This document shows positions 16,450-25,509 of a DNA stretch of 64,000 nt, piece by piece. This DNA is from FEN-1191 sp036490715. Lineage in GTDB: Bacteria > Pseudomonadota > Gammaproteobacteria > Steroidobacterales > Steroidobacteraceae. The notes under the pieces are model-generated. The model saw only the letters and a program-made list of their open reading frames with translations. It was not told the DNA's origin and did not search any database. Position 1 is the stretch's first letter, and each line of letters starts with the position of its first letter. Both the position numbers and the translations under genes were made by a program. The DNA lies in contig DASXDL010000004.1 of the NCBI GenBank assembly GCA_036490715.1, positions 1 through 64,000 of the forward strand, given 5' to 3'.

Positions 16450-17405
16450 TGGCGCGCGCCGCGCTGGTCGCGGGCGACTGGGGCACGAGTCATCTGCGCC
16501 TGTTCCTGTGCGCTGACGACGGCTCGCTGCTGGCGCGCGCGGACGGGCCCGGTGTGGCGCAGGCTCGCAGTGCCTGTGCCGACGTGCTGGATCGATTGCT
16601 GCAGCCATGGAGCCGCGAGCACGGCGACCTGCCGGTCGTGTTGTGCGGCATGGTGGGATCGACGGTTGGCTGGACGCTGGCACCGTATGTGCCCTGCCCC
16701 GCCGGCATCGAGGATCTCGCGCACGGCTGCGTCGCCCTGCGCGACGAGCGGCTGCATATCGTGCCCGGCGTTTCGTGTCGCAATCGCCTCGGTGCCCCCG
16801 ACGTGATGCGCGGCGAGGAAACTCAGATCGTCGGCGCAATGCAGCTGGCCGCGGATCTGGCTCGCGGCCGGCAGCTGCTGTGTCTGCCCGGCACTCACAC
16901 CAAGTGGGTGCTGCTCGAGGACGGCCGGGTGGTCGAGCTGCTGACGGCCCCGACCGGCGAGCTGTTCGCGCTGCTGCGCGAGCACAGCATCCTGGTGGGC
17001 GATGCCGCCACGGCGTCGGGCGCCGACACGGTTACCGACGGCGCCGGCTACCAGCGCGGTCTGTCCGCGGCCGCGGCTGAGCCGCAGGCCGATCTGCTGC
17101 ACCGGCTGTTCGAGTGCCGCAGTCGCCGTCTGATGGGTGAACTGGGGGCCACGGACAGCGCGGCGTTCCTGTCGGGACTTCTGATCGGCAACGACGTCGC
17201 CGGCGCGTTGAAGCTATTCGCCTCGGCGCGTGTGCCCAAGCGCGTGCCGGTGATCGGTGCGCCGGGACTGGGCGCGCTGTACGCGCGGGCGCTAGCTGCG
17301 CAGGGCCGTGAGGCGCCGATGTTGGAAGGTACCGCAGCCGCGCTTGCCGGTCTCGTCCGGCTGCAGCAGCTGCTGCCGGAACACAGCCTCACCCATGGCC
17401 ACTGA
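16449..17405 (+). CDS. dgoK: 2-dehydro-3-deoxygalactonokinase
   Basis: A 318-residue DgoK-family kinase that phosphorylates 2-keto-3-deoxy-galactonate to the 6-phosphate using ATP. Typical family motifs are the N-terminal phosphate-binding DWGTSHLRLFL (about 10-20), CGMVGSTVGW (about 65-74) and PGTHTKWVLLEDG (about 155-167). Length matches the family. The gene overlaps the dehydratase stop by one base and its own 3' end overlaps the aldolase gene by 11 bases, so the three are tightly coupled. Together they form the lower half of the De Ley-Doudoroff pathway. Confidence 0.93.
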   Translation: MARAALVAGDWGTSHLRLFLCADDGSLLARADGPGVAQARSACADVLDRLLQPWSREHGDLPVVLCGMVGSTVGWTLAPYVPCPAGIEDLAHGCVALRDERLHIVPGVSCRNRLGAPDVMRGEETQIVGAMQLAADLARGRQLLCLPGTHTKWVLLEDGRVVELLTAPTGELFALLREHSILVGDAATASGADTVTDGAGYQRGLSAAAAEPQADLLHRLFECRSRRLMGELGATDSAAFLSGLLIGNDVAGALKLFASARVPKRVPVIGAPGLGALYARALAAQGREAPMLEGTAAALAGLVRLQQLLPEHSLTHGH

Positions 17406-18036
17406 AGGCCTCGCCGGCTCGGCCGCCGCGCCCACCATCGTGGCGATTCTGCGCGGGTTGACGCCGGCACGCGCCGCCGAGGTCGCCACGCGACTGCATC
17501 GCGCCGGCCTGCGCATCATCGAGGTGCCGCTCAATTCGCCGGATCCCTATAGCAGCGTGGCAACGATCGCCGCGCTGCGGCTCGAGGGCTGCCTGGTCGG
17601 CGCCGGCACGGTGCTGCGCGAACGCGAGGTGCAGCAGGCGCACGACGCCGGCGCGCGCCTGATCGTGGCGCCGAATACCGATGCGGCGGTGATCCGCGCG
17701 GCGCTGCGGCTCGGCATGCGGGTCATGCCGGGGTTCGCCAGCGCCAGCGAGGCATTTGCCGCTCTGGACGCTGGCGCGACCGAGCTGAAACTGTTTCCGG
17801 CATCAAGCTACGGACCCGGGCATCTCAAGGCACTGCGAGCGGTGCTGCCAGCATCGACCCGGGTGCTGGCGGTCGGGGGCGTGGGTGCGGCCGATGTGGC
17901 GCAGTGGCTGGCGGCCGGCGCCACCGGCTTCGGCTTTGGCTCGGAGCTGTTTCGCCCGGTATACGACAGCGAGGACATCGGCCAGCGCGCCGAGCGGCTG
18001 ATGCGTGCGCTATCACAAGCAGGAGTGCCGCGGTGA
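17395..18036 (+). CDS. dgoA: 2-dehydro-3-deoxy-6-phosphogalactonate aldolase
   Basis: A 213-residue class I aldolase of the KDPG/KDPGal family, close in length to E. coli DgoA (about 205). The frame is open further upstream inside dgoK; ATG 17395 was chosen because the homologous part begins with TIVAILRGLTP. The Schiff-base lysine is K132 in ELKLFPAS and the general base is E43 in IIEVPLNSPDP. The reaction yields pyruvate and glyceraldehyde 3-phosphate. The start lies 11 bases inside dgoK and the stop overlaps the transporter start as GTGA. An Entner-Doudoroff KDPG aldolase is possible on motifs alone, but the dgoK neighbour argues for the galacto form. Confidence 0.92.
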   Translation: MATEGLAGSAAAPTIVAILRGLTPARAAEVATRLHRAGLRIIEVPLNSPDPYSSVATIAALRLEGCLVGAGTVLREREVQQAHDAGARLIVAPNTDAAVIRAALRLGMRVMPGFASASEAFAALDAGATELKLFPASSYGPGHLKALRAVLPASTRVLAVGGVGAADVAQWLAAGATGFGFGSELFRPVYDSEDIGQRAERLMRALSQAGVPR

Positions 18037-19595
18037 AGCTATCGGCAATCGACATCGCCATCGTGTGCATCTACGCGGTATCGATCTTCGTGCTGGCGCA
18101 GCTGGTGTCGCGCGAAAAGAATCACCACCAGAAGGATGCGCAGGACTACTTCCTCGCCAGCCGCGCGCTGCCGTGGTGGGCCATCGGCACCTCGCTGATC
18201 GCCGCCAACATCTCGGCCGAGCAGATCATCGGCATGTCCGGCTCGGGCTACGTGATCGGGCTCGGGATCGCCTCGTACGAATGGATGGCGGCGCTGACGC
18301 TCATCATCGTCGGCAAGTACTTCGTGCCGATCTTCCTGAAAAATGGCATCTACACGATGCCGGAGTTCCTCGAAAAGCGCTACAGCCCGAGCGTGCGCAC
18401 CGTGATGGCGGTGTTCTGGCTGGGGGTGTACGTGTTCGTGAACCTGACGGCGATCCTGTGGCTCGGGGCCACGGCGGTACACACCGTCACCGGCCTCGAT
18501 ATGTCGCTCGCGCTGGTCGCGCTCGGGGCGTTCGCGGGCGCCTACGCGCTATACGGCGGCCTGAAGGCGGTCGCGCTGACCGACATCGTGCAGGTGTCGC
18601 TGCTGGTGCTCGGAGGACTGATCATCTGCTTGCTGTCGCTCGACCGCATCGCGGGCGGCCACGGCGTGATCGCAGGCTTTGTGCAGCTCACGCGGCAGTT
18701 CCCCGACAAATTTCACATGATCCTGCCGCGCGACAACCCCAACTACAAGGATCTGCCTGGACTGTCGGTGTTGCTCGGTGGCATGTGGGTGATGAACGTG
18801 TCGTACTGGGGCTTCAACCAGTACATCATCCAGCGCGCGCTCGGCGCCAAGAGCGTGCGCGAGGCGCAGAAAGGCATCGTGCTGGCCGCGTTCCTGAAGC
18901 TGCTAATGCCGGTGCTGATCGTGCTGCCGGGGATCGCGGCGGTCGCGCTCACTCCGGGCCTGTCGCGGCCGGATGAGGCCTATCCGCATCTGATGGCCAT
19001 GCTTCCGCCAGGCATACTCGGACTGGTATTCGCCGCGCTGCTGGCGGCGATCGTGGCGTCGCTCGGCTCCAAGATCAATTCGATCGCGACCATCTTCACC
19101 ATGGATGTCTACAAGCCGCTGCGTCCACACACGGCGCAGCGCAGCCTGGTGCTGATCGGACGCCTGACGGCGGCCGCGGCGCTGGTGATCGCTATGTTTG
19201 CCGCCCGTCCGCTGCTCGGCAGTTTCGATCAGGCGTTCCAGTACATCCAGGAGTTCACCGGATTCTTCACCCCGGGCATCTGCGTGATCTTCCTGCTCGG
19301 CATGTTCTGGGAACGCACCACCGCCACCGCCGCACTGGTGGCTGCCATCGCTTCGGCGGCGCTGTCGTTCTTGTTCAAGCTGTTCTGGCCGGCGCTGCCC
19401 TTCATGGATCGGGTCGGCCTGGTGTTCCTGCTGTGCTTGGGCCTCGCGGTGCTGCTGTCATTGCTGCAAGCTGCGCGTACCACCAGCCTGCGGGTCGAGC
19501 TGCGTGACATCGACTACTCGACCGACAGCGCGTTCAATACGGCTTCGGTGATAGTGATCGTGATATTGATCGCGCTGTACGCCGTGTTCTGGTGA
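18033..19595 (+). CDS. Sodium/galactose symporter, SSS family (vSGLT-like)
   Basis: A 520-residue multi-pass inner-membrane sodium:solute symporter. The frame is open further upstream, but GTG 18033 has AGGAG at 18021-18025 and overlaps the dgoA stop. It closely resembles the Vibrio galactose symporter vSGLT. From the known structure, counterparts of Asn64, Gln69, Met73, Tyr87 and Glu88 are visible in ISAEQIIGMSGSGY and IASYEW, and the second part of the site in WGFNQYIIQR and the lysine of AKSVREAQKG. The serine at vSGLT position 91 is alanine here. It should import galactose released in the periplasm. Its place between dgoA and the lactonase gene supports that cargo. Confidence 0.93.
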   Translation: MKLSAIDIAIVCIYAVSIFVLAQLVSREKNHHQKDAQDYFLASRALPWWAIGTSLIAANISAEQIIGMSGSGYVIGLGIASYEWMAALTLIIVGKYFVPIFLKNGIYTMPEFLEKRYSPSVRTVMAVFWLGVYVFVNLTAILWLGATAVHTVTGLDMSLALVALGAFAGAYALYGGLKAVALTDIVQVSLLVLGGLIICLLSLDRIAGGHGVIAGFVQLTRQFPDKFHMILPRDNPNYKDLPGLSVLLGGMWVMNVSYWGFNQYIIQRALGAKSVREAQKGIVLAAFLKLLMPVLIVLPGIAAVALTPGLSRPDEAYPHLMAMLPPGILGLVFAALLAAIVASLGSKINSIATIFTMDVYKPLRPHTAQRSLVLIGRLTAAAALVIAMFAARPLLGSFDQAFQYIQEFTGFFTPGICVIFLLGMFWERTTATAALVAAIASAALSFLFKLFWPALPFMDRVGLVFLLCLGLAVLLSLLQAARTTSLRVELRDIDYSTDSAFNTASVIVIVILIALYAVFW

Positions 19596-19606
19596 CGCCC
19601 GCCCGC

Positions 19607-20500
19607 ATGAGCGCTTCCGCTCCGATCGATGTGATCCCGGCAGCCAACGGCTGTGGCGAGGGCGTGCTGTGGGATGGGCGGCGCCAGGCGCTGTGGTGGA
19701 CTGACATCCCGGGCCGCCGCCTGCATCGCTATGACTGGAGCACGCGCAGCCAGCGCAGCTTTGAGACTCCCGAGCGCGTTGGCTCCTTCGGCCTGGTGGC
19801 AGGTTCCGACCAGTTCATCACCGCGTTCGAGAGCGGCATCGCGCTGTATGACCCGGCCAGCACCGCCGGCGAGCAGCGAGTGAGCTGGCTTGCGCGTCCG
19901 CAGGCCGGGATCCGCGGCATCCGCTTCAACGACGGCCGGGTCGACCGCCGGGGCAGATTCTGGTGCGGTACAATGGTCGAAGAGGCCGGAATTACCGAGC
20001 GCGGTAACCTGTATTCCATCGATGGGTCCCAGCAGCTTCAGTGCCACGTGCGCGGCGTTTCGATCTCCAACGGACTGTGTATGAGCCGTGACGGCACGCA
20101 GCTGTACTTCGCCGATTCCGCGGCCCGCACCATTCACGTTTACGAGCTGATTGAGCCCGAAGGCTTGCTGAGCACGCCGCGATTGTTCGCGCAGACGCCC
20201 GAAGGCGCACTGCCGGACGGGGCCGCCATCGATGCCGAAGGGCATCTGTGGAGCGCGCAGTGGGGCGCGGCGTGCATTGCGCGCTACACTCCGGATGGGC
20301 GGCTGGAGCGCACCGTGCCGGTGCCAGCCTCGCAGCCCACCTGCGTTTGCTTCGGCGGTCCGGATCTGGACCTGCTGTTCGTGACTTCGGCCCGGGACGG
20401 CCTCGACGCGGCGAAGCTGGCGCATGAGCCGCACGCCGGACACGTGTTCGTCTACCACACCGGAGTGCGTGGGCTTCCGGAAGAAGAGTACCGTCTATGA
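19607..20500 (+). CDS. SMP-30/gluconolactonase family lactonase, probable galactonolactonase
   Basis: A 298-residue six-bladed beta-propeller lactonase. Metal ligands expected for the regucalcin/gluconolactonase fold are visible: Glu in CGEGVLWD near the N-terminus, Asn in SNGLCMSRDG, and Asp in PDGAAIDAEGHLW. A GTG at 19592 overlapping the transporter stop is an alternative start that adds five residues; neither has a clear ribosome binding site. It should hydrolyse the galactono-lactone made by galactose dehydrogenase. The ATG of the regulator gene overlaps its TGA, so the operon continues without a gap. Confidence 0.88.
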   Translation: MSASAPIDVIPAANGCGEGVLWDGRRQALWWTDIPGRRLHRYDWSTRSQRSFETPERVGSFGLVAGSDQFITAFESGIALYDPASTAGEQRVSWLARPQAGIRGIRFNDGRVDRRGRFWCGTMVEEAGITERGNLYSIDGSQQLQCHVRGVSISNGLCMSRDGTQLYFADSAARTIHVYELIEPEGLLSTPRLFAQTPEGALPDGAAIDAEGHLWSAQWGAACIARYTPDGRLERTVPVPASQPTCVCFGGPDLDLLFVTSARDGLDAAKLAHEPHAGHVFVYHTGVRGLPEEEYRL

Positions 20501-21240
20501 CCGTTCGCACCTCGGGCACCAACCTGACCTACAGCATCGTGCAGGATCTGGGCACCGCCATCGTCACCGGGGTCTACTCGCCCACCAATCCGTTTCCGGT
20601 GGAGGCCGAGCTATGCCGTCAGTACGGGGCCAGCCGCACCGCCTTGCGTGAGGCGGTCAAGATGCTCACCGCCAAGGGGCTGCTGGGAGCACGCCCGCGC
20701 CAGGGCACCTGGGTGCAGCCGGAATCGAAATGGAACCTGCTCGACCCGGACATCCTCGGTTGGCTGCTGGAGCGCAAGTTCTCTCCGGCGCTGTTGCTGG
20801 AATTTACCGAGATCCGCCTGGCAATCGAGCCGGCCGCGGCGGCCCTGGCCGCCAGCGCCGCCGGCCCCGAAGAGAAGGCCGCGGTGCGCGCCGCGATCGA
20901 TCGCATGCGCGCGGCCGAGCGCGGTGAAGATGATCCGCTGGAATCCGACATCGCGTTCCACGTCGCGGTGCTGCGTGCCAGTCGCAATCGTTTCTTCGCG
21001 CAACTGACCGAGCTGACGGCGACCACGCTGCGCTTCAGCATCCGCACGACCAACCGCTACAAGGGCGTGCAGCTCGCCAGCGTCGCCGACCACAAGCGCG
21101 TGTCCGACGCCATTATCGCCGGCCGGCCGGCGGTGGCTGCCGAGGCCATGCGGCGGATGATTCAGGAGGCCCTTGCCCTGATCTCCGGCCACGAGAAGCG
21201 CGCCCCGGTCCGGCGCCGTGCGGCCGCAGTCGCCAGCTAG
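20497..21240 (+). CDS. GntR-family transcriptional regulator, FadR/FCD subfamily
   Basis: A 247-residue regulator. The N-terminal winged helix-turn-helix (about 15-80) contains CRQYGASRTALREAVKML and the wing GARPRQGTWV. The C-terminal all-helical FCD domain (about 95-230) has the metal-site motif DIAFHVAVLRAS. FCD regulators such as ExuR, UxuR and DgoR sense sugar acids and usually repress. This one sits inside the galactose operon, overlapping the lactonase stop (ATGA), so it is the obvious local regulator, probably induced by galactonate or a pathway intermediate (inference). The four ATAC-containing sites upstream in the locus are candidate operators. Confidence 0.92.
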   Translation: MTVRTSGTNLTYSIVQDLGTAIVTGVYSPTNPFPVEAELCRQYGASRTALREAVKMLTAKGLLGARPRQGTWVQPESKWNLLDPDILGWLLERKFSPALLLEFTEIRLAIEPAAAALAASAAGPEEKAAVRAAIDRMRAAERGEDDPLESDIAFHVAVLRASRNRFFAQLTELTATTLRFSIRTTNRYKGVQLASVADHKRVSDAIIAGRPAVAAEAMRRMIQEALALISGHEKRAPVRRRAAAVAS

Positions 21241-21259
21241 CATCGGCCGACCTTTGCGC

Positions 21260-22195
21260 ATGCCCGGCGCCGACAAGATTGCCATTGCAATCGTGGGGAT
21301 CGGCAAGATCGCCCGCGACCAGCACGTGCCGACCATCGCGCACAGCGGTGACTTTCAGCTGACGGCGGCGGCCAGCCCCTCGAGCCGGCTCGACGGCGTG
21401 CGCTGCTTTGGCAGCATCGAGGAACTGTTTGCCGGCGTGCCGCGCATCGACGCGGTGGCGCTGTGCACCACGCCGCAGGTGCGTTTCGAGACGGCGCGCT
21501 TCGCCCTCTCGCGCGGCTGCCATGTGCTGCTGGAGAAGCCTCCCGGGGCCACGTTGAGCGAAGTGCAGGCGCTAATCGAGCTGGCGCAGCGTCACGAGGC
21601 GTGCCTGTTCGCCGCCTGGCATTCGCGCTACGCGGCCCAGGTAGCTCCGGCGCGTGAGTGGTTGCGTGCACGCCGCCTGCGGTCGGTGGCAGTCACCTGG
21701 AAGGAGGACGTGCGCTACTGGCATCCGGGACAAACCTGGATCTGGCGCGCCGGCGGCCTGGGTGTGTTCGACCCCGGCATCAACGCGCTGTCGATCCTGA
21801 CGCAGCTGCTGCCCGATACCATCGTGCTGCGCGAGGCCGAGCTGTCCTATCCTGCCAATTGCGAAACACCGATCGCCGCCCGGCTGCAGCTGAGCGCCGC
21901 GGACGGCACGCCGATCAGCATCGAGCTCGACTTTCGTCACACCGGTGTGGCCTCGTGGGACATCAAGCTCGAGACCGACGCCGGGTGTGTGCTGCTATCG
22001 CGCGGCGGCAGCGTGATGCGCATTGATGCCGGGGCTGAGTCCACCGAACCCAACGACGAATATCGCGGCGTGTACCAGCACTTTGCCAGCCTCGTACGCG
22101 AGCGCCGGATCGATGCCGATGCCTCGCCGCTGCGCCTGGTGGCCGATGCGATGCTGTGCGGCCGTCGGATCGAGGTCGAACCGTTCATCGAGTAG
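21260..22195 (+). CDS. Galactose 1-dehydrogenase, Gfo/Idh/MocA family
   Basis: A 311-residue Gfo/Idh-type oxidoreductase. The start was set at MPGADK, 19 bases after the regulator stop; an in-frame upstream GTG overlaps the regulator gene. The Rossmann motif is GIGKIARDQHVP near residue 12, followed by EKPPGATL. The block WKEDVRYWHPGQTWIW with AGGLGVFDPGINALSI is characteristic of Pseudomonas-type D-galactose 1-dehydrogenase, and HSRYA fits too. The enzyme oxidises D-galactose (often also L-arabinose or D-fucose) with NAD(P) to the lactone. This supplies the first step of the pathway encoded by the preceding genes. Confidence 0.9.
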   Translation: MPGADKIAIAIVGIGKIARDQHVPTIAHSGDFQLTAAASPSSRLDGVRCFGSIEELFAGVPRIDAVALCTTPQVRFETARFALSRGCHVLLEKPPGATLSEVQALIELAQRHEACLFAAWHSRYAAQVAPAREWLRARRLRSVAVTWKEDVRYWHPGQTWIWRAGGLGVFDPGINALSILTQLLPDTIVLREAELSYPANCETPIAARLQLSAADGTPISIELDFRHTGVASWDIKLETDAGCVLLSRGGSVMRIDAGAESTEPNDEYRGVYQHFASLVRERRIDADASPLRLVADAMLCGRRIEVEPFIE

Positions 22196-22282
22196 GCGCC
22201 GCCGTGGCTGTAGGCGCGATTCCAGGCGCGAAGTGCCGATCGCCGGTTGTTCCCAAGCCGGTCCTGGCGTATCGCTGAGGGC

Positions 22283-23497
22283 ATGCACGCCATAACCTCT
22301 GCTACCGGGCCGCAGGCGCAGACACGCGGCTGGTGGATGTGGATCTGCGTCGCTGCACTGGCGGCGCTGTACATCCCTAGCACGCTGCCCACGCCGCTGT
22401 ATCCGCTCTACCGCCAGCAGTTTGGATTCTCCGAACTGGTGGTCACGGCGATCTATGCCAGCTACGTAGTGGGCAATCTTGCGGTGCTGTTCACGCTCGG
22501 CCGGCTGTCCGACCAGATCGGCCGGCGCCCAACCTCGCTGATGGCCGGGGCCATTCTGCTGGTGAGCACGCTGTGCTTCCTGCTTGCCGACAGCTCCGGA
22601 TGGCTGTTCGCCGCGCGCATCCTCAACGGTTTGTCCGCCGGCCTGGGGGCCAGCGCACTCACCGCCTGGGTGGCCGAACTCGAGCCGCATCACGATCGCG
22701 CGCGTGCCGCGATCGTCGCCAGCTCGGGCAATCTTGCCGGCCTGATGATCGGAGCGATCATCGCCGGCGCCCTGGGGCAGTGGGCGCCCTGGCCGCTGCG
22801 CTCCAGCTACGTCCTGTTCCTGGTGCTGCTGCTGGCGATCGTGCTCATGCTGCGTGTCGCACCCGAAGGCGTGCGCCGCGTGGTGCGCAACCCGAAGCAG
22901 TTGTCGCTGCGCCCGCGGCTGGGTGTGCCGCGCGAGATTCGCGCCGCTTTCATCGCCCCGGCCGCGATCGCCTTTGCCGCCTTCGCGCTCGGCGGCTTCT
23001 ACGCCGCACTGACGCCCGGGCTGCTATCGCAGAGCCTGCATATCTCGAATCGGGCGCTGATCGGCGGCGTGGTCGCACTGTTCTTCGGCGGCGGTGCCAT
23101 CGCCGCGGCCGCCGTTCCGCACGGCTCCAATCGCTTCAGCATCGCGCTGGCGACGCTGGCCTCGTTGATCGGCCTGGCACTGCTGCTGGTCGCCGAGCAA
23201 CGCGAATCCCTGCCATTGCTGGTGGCCAGCGCGATCGGCGGCGGCACCGGCATGGGCATTGGCTATCGCAGCAGCCTGCGGATCATTAACGAGATAGCGC
23301 CCGAGGCACAACGCGCCGAAGTGGTCTCGACGTTCCTCTTAGTCTGCTATACCGGCAACGCGCTGCCGGTGATCGGAGTGGGCCTGCTGTCCTTGGCGGT
23401 GGGCGCCTTCATGGCGCACCTGATGTTGGCGTGCCTGCTGGGCCTGCTGGGATTGATCGCCTGCGCTGCCGGCTGGAAATTCCTGCCGCGCGAGTGA
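22283..23497 (+). CDS. MFS transporter
   Basis: A 404-residue major facilitator permease from ATG 22283, which follows GAGG at good spacing; a frame-open ATG at 22247 is less likely. About twelve membrane helices are predicted by eye. The motif GRLSDQIGRRP between helices 2 and 3 is the MFS signature, and ARILNGLSAG lies in helix 4. It follows the galactose dehydrogenase by 87 bases on the same strand, so it may be the last gene of the operon. Sequence does not tell whether it imports a sugar or exports a pathway product or drug; the dedicated symporter upstream makes efflux at least as likely. Confidence 0.85.
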   Translation: MHAITSATGPQAQTRGWWMWICVAALAALYIPSTLPTPLYPLYRQQFGFSELVVTAIYASYVVGNLAVLFTLGRLSDQIGRRPTSLMAGAILLVSTLCFLLADSSGWLFAARILNGLSAGLGASALTAWVAELEPHHDRARAAIVASSGNLAGLMIGAIIAGALGQWAPWPLRSSYVLFLVLLLAIVLMLRVAPEGVRRVVRNPKQLSLRPRLGVPREIRAAFIAPAAIAFAAFALGGFYAALTPGLLSQSLHISNRALIGGVVALFFGGGAIAAAAVPHGSNRFSIALATLASLIGLALLLVAEQRESLPLLVASAIGGGTGMGIGYRSSLRIINEIAPEAQRAEVVSTFLLVCYTGNALPVIGVGLLSLAVGAFMAHLMLACLLGLLGLIACAAGWKFLPRE

Positions 23498-23509
23498 GCT
23501 GCCGAGGGG

Positions 23510-24271
23510 TCAGCCCCGCCCCACCAGCGGCATGCGTGTGGCCATGACGGTCAGCGACAGCACATTGGCACTGAGCGGCAGGCTGGCCATGTAGCGCACC
23601 GCATCGACTACGTTGCCCATGCTCATGGTGGCCTCGGCCGCGATCGAGCCGTCGGCCTGCAGTGTGCCCTGGGCGATATGCGCGCCGATCGCGGTGGCAA
23701 CGTTGCCGATGTCGATCTGCCCGCAGGCAATATCGTGCGCACGCCCCTCGAGCGCCGTGGACTTGGTCAGCCCGGTGACGGCGTGCTTACTGGCGGTATA
23801 GGCACTGCAGTTCGGGCGCGGCGTGCTGGCCGATACCGAGCCGTTGTTGATGATCCGGCCGCCGCGCGGCCGCTGCGCTTTCATCAGCCGAAAAGCCTGC
23901 TGCGTACACAGGAACGCGCCGGTCAGATTGACGTCGATCACCGCCTGCCAGTCGTCCGCACTCAACTCCTCCAGCGGCACCAGCGGCGCGTTGCTGCCGG
24001 CGTTGTTGAACAGCAGATCGAGCCGGCCAAACGCGCTCGCGACCTGCGCGAACAGTGCTTTCACCGCCGCGGCGTTGCCGATGTCGGCCGGTGCCACCAG
24101 CGAGCGCCGGCCGAGTGCGGTGATCTCGGTGGCCAGTTGTGAGAGCGGCTCGCGGCGACGCCCGACCAGGATCAGATCGAATCCATCGCCCGCCAGGCCC
24201 AGGCTCACCGCCCGGCCGATGCCGCTGCCGGCGCCGGTCACCAGCGCCACTTTCGATGGGCCCGCAGTCAT
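23510..24271 (-). CDS. SDR-family oxidoreductase
   Basis: A 253-residue short-chain dehydrogenase with cofactor motif TGAGSGIG (12-19), a basic residue pair after strand 2 (GRRRE, suggesting NADP), NNAGSN near 90, and catalytic YTASK near 158. It is convergent with the MFS gene and lies 56 bases downstream of the antiporter gene on the same strand, so it could be read through from the fluoride operon. Nothing ties its function to fluoride. The substrate is unknown. Confidence 0.87.
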   Translation of the reverse strand: MTAGPSKVALVTGAGSGIGRAVSLGLAGDGFDLILVGRRREPLSQLATEITALGRRSLVAPADIGNAAAVKALFAQVASAFGRLDLLFNNAGSNAPLVPLEELSADDWQAVIDVNLTGAFLCTQQAFRLMKAQRPRGGRIINNGSVSASTPRPNCSAYTASKHAVTGLTKSTALEGRAHDIACGQIDIGNVATAIGAHIAQGTLQADGSIAAEATMSMGNVVDAVRYMASLPLSANVLSLTVMATRMPLVGRG

Positions 24272-24327
24272 GGCGCAAGCATCGGGCCAGACGACGCGGC
24301 TGTCGAGTGGCAGCGATGAAGGCGCAA

Positions 24328-25509
24328 TCAGACCCCGGACGACTCCGGCGCCGCGACCTCGCGCGCCAGCAGGTGGTGCGGCAGAAAGAACGCGTTGGCA
24401 ATCAGCGTCGGCACCACGGCGCTGGCGACCACCGCTGCCACGATCGCCGAGTACTGGGCCTGGGTGATCACCGCATGCGACAGCCCGAACAGCGCCGAGA
24501 TCGTGCCGAAAGTCAGGCCGGTGGACATCAGCATGGTGGTATAGAGCGCTTCACGCCGCGGCGCGCGGAACACCTTGGTCATCGGATAGACTCCGAGGCA
24601 CTTGCTGATCATCTTGCCGGCCAGCAACGCCAGGAAGCCCAGCGGCGCGGCCACCAGATCCGGTACCGAGACCAGCGATCCGGCGCGAATGAAATAGAAC
24701 GGCGTCAGCAGCCCGAAGGTCAGCGTGCGCAGGCGCCGGATCAGGGCGTGGTCCTTGCCGACGGTGCCGGCCAGCACCATGCCGACGATGTACGCGGGCA
24801 GCACCGCCTCACTGCCCGACCAGGTTGCCAGCGCGCCGAGGCCAAACAGTACCAGCAGCAGATATTTGGCCTCCAGTTCGGAGGGCCGGTCGCCGTAGCG
24901 CCGAAAGAAGCGCGGCGTCAGATACGGCAGGATCGCGAAGGCCGCAACGCTGCCGCCGAAGAACACCGCCGTGCGCCAGGTGAACGGACTGAAGATGAAG
25001 CCGAGCGCCAGCACTGTGGCCAGATCATTGATGAAGCAGGCGGCCAGGACCGTCTTGCCAAAGTTGGTCTTGTTCAATCCGGACTCGAGCATCACCGCGT
25101 AGACCACCGCCACCGAGGTGGTCGACATCGCCACGCCGGCCAGCCAGCTCGAGCGCACGCTCCAGTGCAGCCCCCAATAGGTCAAGGCCGTACAGCCCAG
25201 AAACGGTGCCACGAAGCCGATCAGTCCGACGGCGTTGGCCTCCTTCCACTTGGCGCGAAACACCACCGGATCAAGCTCGGCCCCGGCCAGAAACGTCAGC
25301 ACGATGACGCCGGTGCCGGACACGAACTTGATCCACGACTCGTCGGTGTGCAGCAGTGCCCCGCCGAGGGTGGCGCCGATGATCAGTTGCGCCACGGTGC
25401 CGACGACAATCTCGGACAGCGCAGTGGCGACCCGCATCCAGATCGAGATCAGCGTGGCAAGCAGCGCCAGTCCGAGCCACAGCGCCGCCTGTCCCCAGAC
25501 CGCAGTCAT
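24328..25509 (-). CDS. Cation/proton antiporter-like membrane protein (Kef/CPA2 type)
   Basis: A 393-residue protein with about 12 transmembrane helices, in the sodium/proton exchanger family. The frame is open well upstream, but MTAVWGQAALWLG at 25509 overlaps the DUF190 stop (ATGA) and begins the first helix. The ion-binding helix carries Asn161-Asp162 in FINDLATVLALG, a pair more typical of electroneutral exchangers than the Asp-Asp of electrogenic ones. It lacks the cytosolic TrkA-N domain of full-length KefB/C. As third gene after a fluoride riboswitch, crcB and DUF190, a role in ion or pH balance under fluoride stress is likely (inference). Direct fluoride transport is possible but not shown by sequence. 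Confidence 0.88.
   Translation of the reverse strand: MTAVWGQAALWLGLALLATLISIWMRVATALSEIVVGTVAQLIIGATLGGALLHTDESWIKFVSGTGVIVLTFLAGAELDPVVFRAKWKEANAVGLIGFVAPFLGCTALTYWGLHWSVRSSWLAGVAMSTTSVAVVYAVMLESGLNKTNFGKTVLAACFINDLATVLALGFIFSPFTWRTAVFFGGSVAAFAILPYLTPRFFRRYGDRPSELEAKYLLLVLFGLGALATWSGSEAVLPAYIVGMVLAGTVGKDHALIRRLRTLTFGLLTPFYFIRAGSLVSVPDLVAAPLGFLALLAGKMISKCLGVYPMTKVFRAPRREALYTTMLMSTGLTFGTISALFGLSHAVITQAQYSAIVAAVVASAVVPTLIANAFFLPHHLLAREVAAPESSGV

Noticed and set aside
15256..16839. Long antisense frame (527 codons) across the dehydratase and dgoK
   Set aside because: Arg/His/Gln-rich composition typical of antisense frames in GC-rich DNA, and both genes opposite are certain.
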